Both the position numbers and the translations under genes were made by a program. A stretch of DNA of 9,285 bases from Gammaproteobacteria bacterium UBA2955 (GTDB lineage Bacteria > Pseudomonadota > Gammaproteobacteria > Pseudomonadales > Azotimanducaceae): positions 1,735 to 11,019 of the forward strand of contig DEBN01000007.1 in NCBI GenBank assembly GCA_002348825.1, written 5' to 3'. Shown here one piece after another: positions 1-6,138 of this stretch (positions are counted from its first letter, which is position 1; the number at the start of each line of letters is the position of its first letter). Under the pieces are notes generated by a model that worked only from the letters and a program-made list of their open reading frames with translations, was not told the DNA's origin and did no database searches.

Positions 1-255
1 TTTTTAAGCGCCGCGATGCAGCTTGCGGACCGATTGCGCGACACCTCGCCAACATTGCGTGTGCGTGTGCATATGGGCGGTGGTCAGTTGAAGAAGCAAT
101 TCAAGCGAGCAGATGCCAGTGGGGCGACTTGGGCGGTAATCTGTGGTGCGCAAACTCAGGATAACGAGATGGTCATAAAACATCTGCGTGATGCTGCTGT
201 CGGCCAGCAGCAATTGCCGATTGCCGAAGCAATGAGGCAACTGCTGCAGATTTAA
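1..255 (+). CDS. hisS: Histidyl-tRNA synthetase, C-terminal fragment
   Basis: This is the last 84 codons of a gene whose 5' end lies outside the window; the frame is open from base 1 to the TAA at 253-255. HisRS charges tRNA-His with histidine in the cytoplasm. The visible part matches the end of the C-terminal anticodon-binding domain of class IIa synthetases: a helix (A-x-x-L-A-D-x-L-R), then a strand, then the HMGGGQLKKQFKRAD stretch at window residues 24-38, the usual HisRS 'GGG-x-x-K-K-Q-F-x-x-A-D' signature. A beta-strand (WAVICGAQ) follows, then the final helix ending in LLQI. The catalytic domain and the HisRS-specific motifs are not in view. hisS immediately upstream of yfgM and bamB is the expected gammaproteobacterial order, which supports the call. 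Confidence 0.93.
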   Translation, partial: FLSAAMQLADRLRDTSPTLRVRVHMGGGQLKKQFKRADASGATWAVICGAQTQDNEMVIKHLRDAAVGQQQLPIAEAMRQLLQI

Positions 256-346
256 CCAGACATCCGGGCGGCGAGTTGTGACAAAATGCGCGCTCGGTGG
301 CGGGTCTTGAGCAACTGCACCGTGGGGAAAATTTAAGAAGATCAGT

Positions 347-350
347 GGAG
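347..350 (+). promoter_or_regulatory. Shine-Dalgarno for yfgM fixing a GTG start
   Basis: GGAG at 347-350 lies 9 nt before the GTG at 360-362. A TGA in the same frame at 354-356 rules out any start further upstream, and no in-frame ATG occurs before about residue 167. GTG is therefore the only plausible start that keeps the N-terminal anchor. Confidence 0.8.
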
Positions 351-359
351 ACTTGACGA

Positions 360-1079
360 GTGTCAGATTATCTCAGCGATGAAGAACAAGCCGCACGATT
401 GCGCTCTTGGTGGGTGGCTAACGGTTTGAATGTATTGGTGGTGGGCGTGGTGGCGCTCGGTGGATTTTTGGGTTACCGATACTATGACGATTCGGCACAA
501 CAGAGTGCCGAGGCGAGCACGGCTGCACTGGCGGATTATCAAGAGGCGGGGGCTGCTGAGCGTAAAGCGTTGGGCGATAAACTTGCCGAGGACTTTGCTG
601 GCACTACCCAACACGCTTTGGTGTTGTTGCGTCGAGCTGCGTTGGCGGCTGAGGAGGCGCGACTGAGCGACGCTGAGCAAGCGCTTGAAGCGGCTATAGA
701 GATTGCCGACGATGCGTTACTAGCAGATCTAGCACGAATTCGGCTTGCCAGAGTATTACAGGGGTTGAATCGCAGTGACGACGCCTTAGCCAGTTTGGCC
801 AGAGTGAAAAATTTGGGCTACCGGTCTTGGGCGCTTGAGGTTCGTGGAGACATTCATATGGCTACAAACAACGTGGCCGAGGCGCATGAGGCTTATAGTG
901 CGGCGCTAGACGCTCTCGCCGCAGGGGAAGAGCGGCCGATGCTGAAGGCGAAATTGGACACCACGGCGCCTTCTGATGGCGAGTATGTGCCGCTTCAAGA
1001 CACTCTAGATGACGCGCTTCGGAAGGCTGAGCGGGCTCTGAGCGAGGACGCCGCTGAGGATACGGACCTGAACAAATGA
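360..1079 (+). CDS. yfgM: YfgM-like membrane-anchored TPR protein (Sec translocon ancillary subunit)
   Basis: The product has 239 residues and starts at GTG. Residues 1-20 form a short charged cytoplasmic N-terminus (SDEEQAARLRSWW). Residues about 21-39 form one transmembrane helix, followed by Y-R-Y-Y. The rest is an alanine-rich helical domain with TPR character at about 100-185, including a conserved-looking L-A-R-I-R-L-A-R-V-L segment (124-133) and the R-G-D-I block (162-165). In E. coli, YfgM is an inner-membrane protein with a periplasmic TPR domain that associates with SecYEG and PpiD and assists export of envelope proteins; I assign that role by homology. The protein is longer than the roughly 206-residue E. 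coli protein, with an extra acidic C-terminal tail from about residue 206. The stop codon overlaps the bamB start (ATGA), implying translational coupling. The 104 nt between hisS and this gene show no convincing terminator or promoter. Confidence 0.9.
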   Translation: MSDYLSDEEQAARLRSWWVANGLNVLVVGVVALGGFLGYRYYDDSAQQSAEASTAALADYQEAGAAERKALGDKLAEDFAGTTQHALVLLRRAALAAEEARLSDAEQALEAAIEIADDALLADLARIRLARVLQGLNRSDDALASLARVKNLGYRSWALEVRGDIHMATNNVAEAHEAYSAALDALAAGEERPMLKAKLDTTAPSDGEYVPLQDTLDDALRKAERALSEDAAEDTDLNK

Positions 1080-2317
1080 ATAGGGCGATAATGATGCGCC
1101 TATTGGCGCTAGTCTTTATGACATTCGTCCTGGGTGGCTGCAGTTGGTTCGGTTGGCTGCCCTGGGTCGACGGCGATGCACAAGAAGACGAAACCAAACC
1201 GGCCAAACTTCAGTCTTTTAACGCCGAGGTGAGCGTTGCTGTGCAATGGCAGCGCAAGGTTGGAGACGGGTTGGGCAAAAAGTACATTCGTTTAGTACCC
1301 GGTGTGGTGGCGGATCGGATTATCGCCGCTGACGGCTACGGCGCTCTGGCCGCATTTGATCGATTCTCTGGACAGCCGATTTGGCAGCACCAGTTTGGTG
1401 CTGTGGAGCGTCCCGGATTTGGTATTAAGCGTTTGCTCGATCGACGCGACCCAGCGTTTGTGAGCGGTGGTGTTGGCACTGGTGAAGGTTTGGTCTTAAT
1501 GGGTACGACTCAAGGCGAGGTCATCGCGTTGGATGTTGCAGATGGTTCAGAGCGCTGGCGCACGCGCGTGGGTACCGAGGTGGGTGCTGCGCCCACTGCT
1601 GGAAATGGCAAAGTTTATGTGCAAACCATCGATGATCGAATCAGTGCGTTAGACGCGGATACGGGCGTTGTGACTTGGACGTATGACAGTCAGATGCCGC
1701 TGCTAACCCTTCGTGGTACCAGTGCTCCGGTATTCGCTCAGGGCGTTCTGTATTCCGGATTCGCCAACGGTAAGGTTGTGGCCTTACGCGCGCAGAATGG
1801 CGAGCCGATCTGGGAACAGCGGATTATGTTGCCAGAAGGGCGTTCAGAGCTGGACCGCATTGTCGATGTGGATGCTCAAGTAGAACTGGACGGTGCATCA
1901 ATGTACGCGCTGGCCTACCAAGGGCGCGTCGCGGCGATAAGCCGTCGCGAGGGTCGTCCCATGTGGGAGCAAGAATTGTCTGGGTTTTTGGATATGGCCC
2001 AGGGATATGGTCAGGTTTATGTGATTGATGAAGACGACACTGTTAGCGCCTTGAATAAGGACAGCGGTGAAATCAATTGGCAGCAAGCGGCGTTTGCCCG
2101 ACGTAAACTTACCGCGCCATTGGCGTTTTCAAACTATTTAGTGGTGGGCGATGAGGAAGGCTACCTGCATGTGCTGGCTCAGCGCGACGGTCGCTTGATG
2201 GGTCGTCGTAAGCTGGGTGGTAAAGGCCTACGTACCCAACCGATTATCGCGGATGACATGCTCTATACGCTGACCAATTCGGGCACGCTGACCGCACTTA
2301 AGGTCGCGCTGAAATAA
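1076..2317 (+). CDS. bamB: Outer-membrane protein assembly factor BamB (lipoprotein)
   Basis: The product has 413 residues. Residues 1-21 are a lipoprotein signal peptide with lipobox L-G-G-C at 19-22. Ser at +2 after the lipidated Cys22 predicts Lol-dependent sorting to the outer membrane. The mature part is an eight-bladed beta-propeller built of PQQ-like repeats, seen as recurring 'ALD-x-x-x-G-x-x-x-W' patterns (for example A151-W161 and A191-W201). BamB binds BamA in the BAM complex that folds beta-barrel proteins into the outer membrane. The surface implicated in BamA binding in E. coli appears conserved: L210-T-L-R213 before G-T-S-A-P, and D264-V-D266 after ELDRIV. The length is near the E. 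coli 392 residues. The gene overlaps yfgM by 4 nt and ends 3 nt before der. An in-frame ATG at 1091 (residue 6) is a possible alternative start that leaves a shorter, still workable signal peptide. Confidence 0.97.
   Translation: MNRAIMMRLLALVFMTFVLGGCSWFGWLPWVDGDAQEDETKPAKLQSFNAEVSVAVQWQRKVGDGLGKKYIRLVPGVVADRIIAADGYGALAAFDRFSGQPIWQHQFGAVERPGFGIKRLLDRRDPAFVSGGVGTGEGLVLMGTTQGEVIALDVADGSERWRTRVGTEVGAAPTAGNGKVYVQTIDDRISALDADTGVVTWTYDSQMPLLTLRGTSAPVFAQGVLYSGFANGKVVALRAQNGEPIWEQRIMLPEGRSELDRIVDVDAQVELDGASMYALAYQGRVAAISRREGRPMWEQELSGFLDMAQGYGQVYVIDEDDTVSALNKDSGEINWQQAAFARRKLTAPLAFSNYLVVGDEEGYLHVLAQRDGRLMGRRKLGGKGLRTQPIIADDMLYTLTNSGTLTALKVALK
1082..1085 (+). promoter_or_regulatory. Possible internal Shine-Dalgarno favouring bamB start at 1091
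   Basis: AGGG at 1082-1085 sits 5 nt before the ATG at 1091, whereas the nearest purine-rich element for the ATG at 1076 (GAGGA, 1056-1060) is 15 nt away. The ATGA overlap supports the upstream start by coupling; the spacing supports 1091. Both give the same mature lipoprotein. Confidence 0.35.
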
Positions 2318-2320
2318 ATT

Positions 2321-3733
2321 ATGCTGCCGAGCATTGCTTTGGTCGGCCGGCCCAATGTTGGTAAGTCGACACTCTTCAACAAGCTGACTCGCAGCCGCGA
2401 CGCACTTGTTGCCGATGTGCCAGGGCTAACCCGGGATCGCCGCTACGGGCGTATGGAGTTCGAGGGTGGGGCTGCGACGCTGATCGACACCGGCGGACTC
2501 TTTGGCGACGACGTGCTGGCCGATGCGCTCACACAACAAACTCGTTTGGCGGTCAATGAGGCCGACATCGTGTTGTTGCTGTTCGATGGTAGGGACGGCG
2601 TTACGGCGGCGGACGAGGATGTCGTAGAGTATCTGCGTAAGTCTAATGTCTCGTTCATACCGGTCATCAATAAAATCGATGGGCTGCCTGAGCATGAGGT
2701 GACTGCGGAGTTTGGCCGCTTTGGGTTCGATCATTTTTTGCAGATCTCAGCAAGCCATAGTCGTGGCTTGAAAAGTCTGCGCGAGCATCTGTTAACCCGC
2801 ATCCAAGATTTAAACCAGAGCGTTGCCGACGACGGTCAGGTCGACGATGGAGTGCTTGAACATGGTATTCGGGTGGCTGTCGTGGGACGGCCGAACGTCG
2901 GTAAATCAACGCTGGTGAATCGCCTATTGGGCGAGGAGCGCCAGGTGGTCTTCGACATGCCGGGCACTACCAAAGACGCGATAGAAATACCGTTTGCCAA
3001 AGATGGGGTGGACTTTGTACTCATCGATACGGCTGGGGTTCGACGCAAAGGCAGAGTCTCGGAAATCACCGAAAAGTTTTCGGTGGTCAAAGCGTTGCAG
3101 GCCATGGAGCGAGCACATGTGGTGATATTGGTGCTGGACGCTCAAGAAGGGGTGGTTGAGCAAGATCTGCACGTTCTAAATTACGCTCTGGAGGCCGGGG
3201 CCGGCATGGTTATCGCTATTAATAAATGGGACGGCTTGGACGCCGACCACAGACAGGCGGTGAAAAAGACCCTAGATCGAAGATTGTCGTTTATCCCGTG
3301 GGTGCCACTACAGATGATTTCTGCGTTGCATGGTACTGGGGTGGGTCACCTACTTGCCGAGGTGAAGAAGATTCATGAAATTGGCGCTTTTGCGGTATCG
3401 ACTTCGCTGCTCACACGCTTGTTGCGCAATCTCGTCGCGTCCCACCCGGCCCCAGCGGTGCGCGGACGGCCGATAAAGCTCAAAGTGGCAACGCGTGGTG
3501 GCGCGCACCCGCCGAAGATAGTAGTTCACGGCAATCAGCTGGGTGCGCTGCCAGCCAGCTATCGACGGTTTTTAGAAAATGGCTTCCGCGAGGCGTTAGA
3601 TCTGCTGGGCAATCCAGTAAAAATTGAATTGCGCGATTCGGACAACCCGTTTGCGGGTCGCAAAAATCAGCTCACGCAACGTCAATTGGATCGGCGTAAA
3701 CGCGTAATCAAACACCGTAAGTCGAAACGCTAA
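2321..3733 (+). CDS. der: Ribosome-assembly GTPase Der (EngA)
   Basis: The product has 470 residues and the tandem GTPase architecture unique to Der. G-domain 1 has G1 GRPNVGKST at 9-17, the P-G-L-T-R-D switch I region at 34-39, G3 DTGG at 56-59, G4 NKID at 117-120 and G5 SAS at 143-145. A linker spans about 161-182. G-domain 2 has G1 GRPNVGKST at 189-197, switch I P-G-T-T-K-D at 214-219, G3 DTAG at 236-239, G4 NKWD at 301-304 and G5 SAL at 334-336. A KH-like domain at about 355-445 and a basic tail (RRKRVIKHRKSKR) complete it. Der acts in late 50S subunit maturation and binds rRNA. The linker is clearly shorter than the acidic linker of E. coli Der (490 residues). No good Shine-Dalgarno precedes the ATG, so coupling to bamB 3 nt upstream is likely. 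The stop overlaps that of the convergent peptidase gene. Confidence 0.99.
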   Translation: MLPSIALVGRPNVGKSTLFNKLTRSRDALVADVPGLTRDRRYGRMEFEGGAATLIDTGGLFGDDVLADALTQQTRLAVNEADIVLLLFDGRDGVTAADEDVVEYLRKSNVSFIPVINKIDGLPEHEVTAEFGRFGFDHFLQISASHSRGLKSLREHLLTRIQDLNQSVADDGQVDDGVLEHGIRVAVVGRPNVGKSTLVNRLLGEERQVVFDMPGTTKDAIEIPFAKDGVDFVLIDTAGVRRKGRVSEITEKFSVVKALQAMERAHVVILVLDAQEGVVEQDLHVLNYALEAGAGMVIAINKWDGLDADHRQAVKKTLDRRLSFIPWVPLQMISALHGTGVGHLLAEVKKIHEIGAFAVSTSLLTRLLRNLVASHPAPAVRGRPIKLKVATRGGAHPPKIVVHGNQLGALPASYRRFLENGFREALDLLGNPVKIELRDSDNPFAGRKNQLTQRQLDRRKRVIKHRKSKR

Positions 3734-4596
3734 CGAGCGATGGACTCGGGTTCTAGCCCTACGGCGTCGGCGAGTTTCGAGCGAAACGTTACCGGATCGA
3801 TCCGGTAACCGTTTAGACTCACGGACCAATGTAGGTGGGGGCCGGTTACCCGGCCTGTCGCGCCGACCAATCCAATTTGCTGATTTTGCTCGACGCGGTC
3901 ACCAGTGCTTACGGTTTGCGCGCTCAGATGACAATACATGGTGATTAGGCCTTGGCCGTGATCCAGAAACACTGTTTTACCGTTGTAATAGAGGTCGTCC
4001 ACTAACGCCACGGTCGCGGGACCCGGTGCGGTCACGGGCGTGCCTGTTGGAGCCGCGATATCCAAACCGCTGTGCGGGTTGCGTGGTTGATCGTTAAAGA
4101 ACCTCCGATGACCGAATAAGCTGGTTGTTCTGCCCCTGAGTGGCAACGTGAACCCAGCGCTGAGATCGACAGAGGGTGATACGCGAGCATAAATAGCCCT
4201 TTGTCTCGTACTTTCATCGCGAATGCGCTGCAGCTGTTCTGGGTTGGGCGTGACCATTTCCTGGTTTTTTAGGGTAATGCGTTGTTCGGTGTATCTTTTG
4301 TCCACGACTTCAAACGCGTGGGTGCGTTGCTGTCCGTGCTGCAGGAATGTCAGCGTTGCGGTGCCTAGCGGCTGTTTTATGGGTATGCCTACCAGAGCGG
4401 TGCTGTTGGCGACAAGCACGGAGCGGTTTTGGAAACGAATGTTCTGTGAGTTTTCTGGCACAGGCCACGCATAGACCCCGCCGGGGACGGCGGTTGCGTT
4501 GGCAGCGTCAGTAACATCTGTAAAGGCCAAGGATGCAGCGACAGCGGCCGCCGCACAAACCCGGATCCAGAATCGGTCAGCGATGCGGTGATTCAT
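3730..4596 (-). CDS. Secreted M23 (LytM-type) peptidoglycan metallopeptidase
   Basis: The product has 288 residues. The N-terminus (basic to R12, alanine-rich hydrophobic stretch 13-25) is a Sec signal peptide, likely cut near T-D-A-A at 29-32; Cys14 is not in a lipobox. Residues about 40-100 look like a small beta-rich N-terminal domain of the kind found in many M23 proteins. A charged helical linker (about 115-138) leads to the LytM domain at about 150-272. All active-site residues are present: H175 and D179 in HSGLD, H223 in Y-C-H-L, and H254/H256 in H-L-H-W. An active zinc endopeptidase cutting peptidoglycan cross-links in the periplasm is therefore predicted. No LysM domain, transmembrane anchor or long coiled coil is present, so it differs from the EnvC, NlpD and MepM layouts. 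The first 20 nt lie inside the end of xseA, and the TAG stop overlaps the der stop. The exact substrate bond cannot be read from sequence. Confidence 0.93.
   Translation of the reverse strand: MNHRIADRFWIRVCAAAAVAASLAFTDVTDAANATAVPGGVYAWPVPENSQNIRFQNRSVLVANSTALVGIPIKQPLGTATLTFLQHGQQRTHAFEVVDKRYTEQRITLKNQEMVTPNPEQLQRIRDESTRQRAIYARVSPSVDLSAGFTLPLRGRTTSLFGHRRFFNDQPRNPHSGLDIAAPTGTPVTAPGPATVALVDDLYYNGKTVFLDHGQGLITMYCHLSAQTVSTGDRVEQNQQIGLVGATGRVTGPHLHWSVSLNGYRIDPVTFRSKLADAVGLEPESIAR
3784..3814. repeat. Perfect 22-bp palindrome (31-nt inverted repeat) at convergent gene ends
   Basis: Bases 3788-3809 form a perfect palindrome whose half is GTTACCGGATC. Allowing a single unpaired C (about 3809-3810), the arms extend outward through AAACG at 3784-3788 and CGTTT at 3810-3814. 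It lies 54 nt past the der stop, within the final codons of the M23 gene (residues about N262-F271, the conserved N-G-x-x-x-D-P-x-x-F region). In RNA it would fold into a strong hairpin on either strand, flanked only by short A3/T3 runs rather than a long U-tract. A bidirectional transcription stop or mRNA 3'-end stabiliser is one reading; a protein-binding palindrome or chance within coding sequence are others. Confidence 0.6.
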
Positions 4597-5971
4597 TGGT
4601 TACTGAGGCTCCTAATTTTAATGATGCGTTTGCATCAATATCTTCTATCGTGGCGGTAATTGCCCCTTTGGCGAGTTGTGCGCTTATCCGATCGCCGGGG
4701 TTCAGTGCGTCTGTGGATTCAATAACCCGACCTTCAGCGCTGCGCACGATGGCGTAGCCGCGTGCAAGTGTGGGAAGCGGGCTAACGCCTTCCAGCATGC
4801 GCACCAGATTGGCGAGGCGTGTCTGGTACTGGTTATACGCTTGTTGCCAGCGCGTGTGCAGCTGTTGCTGAAGGGCGGCGAGCTGCTGATGCGCGAGTTG
4901 TATCCGGGCACCCGGTCCCAGCAACTGCAGTCGGCTCTTAACCCTGTCCAGTTGCGCGCTGTGGCTGTACAGCGAGTTGTTTGCCGCGGCCGTCAAACGC
5001 CTGCGCGTATCGTCTAGGCGCTGCCAGTTTTGCTGAATATGGGTTTGTGGACTAACCAGCTGTAGCGAAGTGTTTTGCAGTACCAGCGTTTGGTGGCGTA
5101 ATTGCGAGTGCATTAAATGGCGCATCTGACGATAAAGTATAGCGACCCCGTCCACTAGATCATCGGCGTCTGGCACCATCAATTCCGCAGCTGCAGACGG
5201 GGTCGGGGCGCGTAAGTCGGCGACAAAGTCGGCAATTGTCACGTCGATTTCATGGCCGATTGCAGCCACGGTTGGTACAGATAGCGCGTATAACGCGCGC
5301 GCCACCGATTCGAGATTAAAACACCATAGGTCCTCTAACGAGCCACCGCCGCGAGTTAGCAATATGACATCCGGCCGCAGCCCTTCCGCTGCGGCCAATG
5401 CGTTTAAAATTTGCGCTTCCGCCTCAACCCCCTGCACTGCGGTAGGTACGAGGGTTACGCGCAATCGGGGATAGCGTCTGCGCCAAACGGCCAACACATC
5501 TTGGAGTGCTGCGCCGGACGCAGAGGACACGATAACTGCAGTTTCTGGTCGCTGGGGGATAGGCTGTTTGTGCTCCGCGGCAAATAGCCCTTCGCTGGCA
5601 AGTTTGAGTTTCAAAGCGTCAAACGCCTGTCGCAGTGCTCCTTCGCCGGCTGGCTCCATCTGATCGGCAATGATTTGAAAGTCGCCGCGGTTCTCGTACA
5701 AACTTACCCGCCCGCGAATCAGCACTTGTTGCCCGTCACTGGGTTGCATGCCCACCCTGAGATTGCGATTAGCGAACATCGCACAGCGGACCTGAGCGTT
5801 GTCGTCCTTGAGGGTAAAATACCAATGCCCGGAACGAGGTCTAGCGAAATTCGACAATTCACCGGTGACCCAGACCTGATTGAATCGCTGCTCTATAGTG
5901 ACGCGCGCCTGGCGATTCAGCTGGCTGACGGTGACAACCCTGCGTTCCTGATTTTGCGCTTCTGTTTCCAT
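4577..5971 (-). CDS. xseA: Exodeoxyribonuclease VII large subunit
   Basis: With the ATG at 5971-5969 the product has 464 residues, close to the 456 of E. coli XseA. The frame stays open upstream to 6139, but family similarity begins at VTVSQLNR (13-20), just inside this start, and a longer form would run through the guaB promoter. Residues about 13-105 are the OB-fold single-stranded-DNA-binding domain (VWVTGELSN, S-G-H-W-Y-F-T-L-K-D). The catalytic domain follows at about 110-265. D158, R207 (in TRGGGS), H240 and D243 (in GHEID) correspond to residues reported as needed for E. coli activity. A long glutamine- and leucine-rich coiled coil (about 270-390) is the XseB-binding region, and P-T-L-A-R-G-Y (400-406) is the usual C-terminal motif. 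ExoVII degrades single-stranded DNA from both ends in repair. The small subunit gene xseB is not in this window. No clear Shine-Dalgarno precedes the start. Confidence 0.97.
   Translation of the reverse strand: METEAQNQERRVVTVSQLNRQARVTIEQRFNQVWVTGELSNFARPRSGHWYFTLKDDNAQVRCAMFANRNLRVGMQPSDGQQVLIRGRVSLYENRGDFQIIADQMEPAGEGALRQAFDALKLKLASEGLFAAEHKQPIPQRPETAVIVSSASGAALQDVLAVWRRRYPRLRVTLVPTAVQGVEAEAQILNALAAAEGLRPDVILLTRGGGSLEDLWCFNLESVARALYALSVPTVAAIGHEIDVTIADFVADLRAPTPSAAAELMVPDADDLVDGVAILYRQMRHLMHSQLRHQTLVLQNTSLQLVSPQTHIQQNWQRLDDTRRRLTAAANNSLYSHSAQLDRVKSRLQLLGPGARIQLAHQQLAALQQQLHTRWQQAYNQYQTRLANLVRMLEGVSPLPTLARGYAIVRSAEGRVIESTDALNPGDRISAQLAKGAITATIEDIDANASLKLGASVTNESPHR
4609..4613 (-). promoter_or_regulatory. 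Shine-Dalgarno for the M23 peptidase inside xseA
   Basis: Read on the minus strand this is AGGAG, 12 nt before the ATG at 4596-4594, a spacing at the long end of the normal range. It sits within the last xseA codons, so ribosomes finishing xseA would terminate just after the peptidase start, consistent with coupled translation. Confidence 0.5.
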
Positions 5972-6088
5972 AACTCTGAGATCAAAGAGCAAGGCTGAGT
6001 TTAGGGCCAACTGCGGAGAAAACCCAACGCTTGTGTGCAAATTTATCGATTTGGCCCGAGGGCTGTTGCAGCGCCACGGCGAGCCTCG

Positions 6089-6117
6089 TTTACATATTCT
6101 CGTTAGGTCGCTAGAAT
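6089..6117 (+). promoter_or_regulatory. Sigma70-type promoter of guaBA
   Basis: TTTACA (6089-6094) and TAGAAT (6112-6117) are separated by exactly 17 nt, each one mismatch from the sigma70 consensus. Transcription would begin near 6123-6125, leaving only about 15 nt before the guaB ATG at 6139, a leader that holds the GGGG ribosome-binding element. No full PurR-like operator is visible. The same 167-nt region should also carry the promoter for minus-strand xseA. The best candidate there is CTGCAA (6071-6066) and GATAAA (6047-6042) with an 18-nt spacer, only a weak match. Confidence 0.65.
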
Positions 6118-6138
6118 CCGACTTTTGCGGGGTTCTCA

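Noticed and set aside
307..337. Possible yfgM promoter in the hisS-yfgM gap (TTGAGC and TTTAAG)
   Set aside because: The spacing is 19 nt and the -10 match is poor; read-through from hisS is at least as likely.
3645..3658. ACCCG/CGGGT hairpin near the end of der as a terminator for the minus-strand operon
   Set aside because: The stem is 5 bp, and the T-run on the minus strand lies before the hairpin rather than after it.
5675..5998. Plus-strand open frame of 107 codons antisense to the xseA start
   Set aside because: It lies opposite strongly conserved OB-fold coding sequence, has no domain-like pattern, and its composition follows from xseA codon use.
6004..6057. GGGCCAA / TTGGCCC inverted repeat in the xseA-guaB divergent region
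   Set aside because: The arms are only 7 bp with 40 nt between them and no extension. That is too weak for a regulatory or RNA-structure claim.
6080..6095. PurR-box-like half site (CGTTTACAT) overlapping the guaB -35 element
   Set aside because: Only the right half fits the operator consensus; the left half does not match, and the fit comes largely from the -35 hexamer itself.
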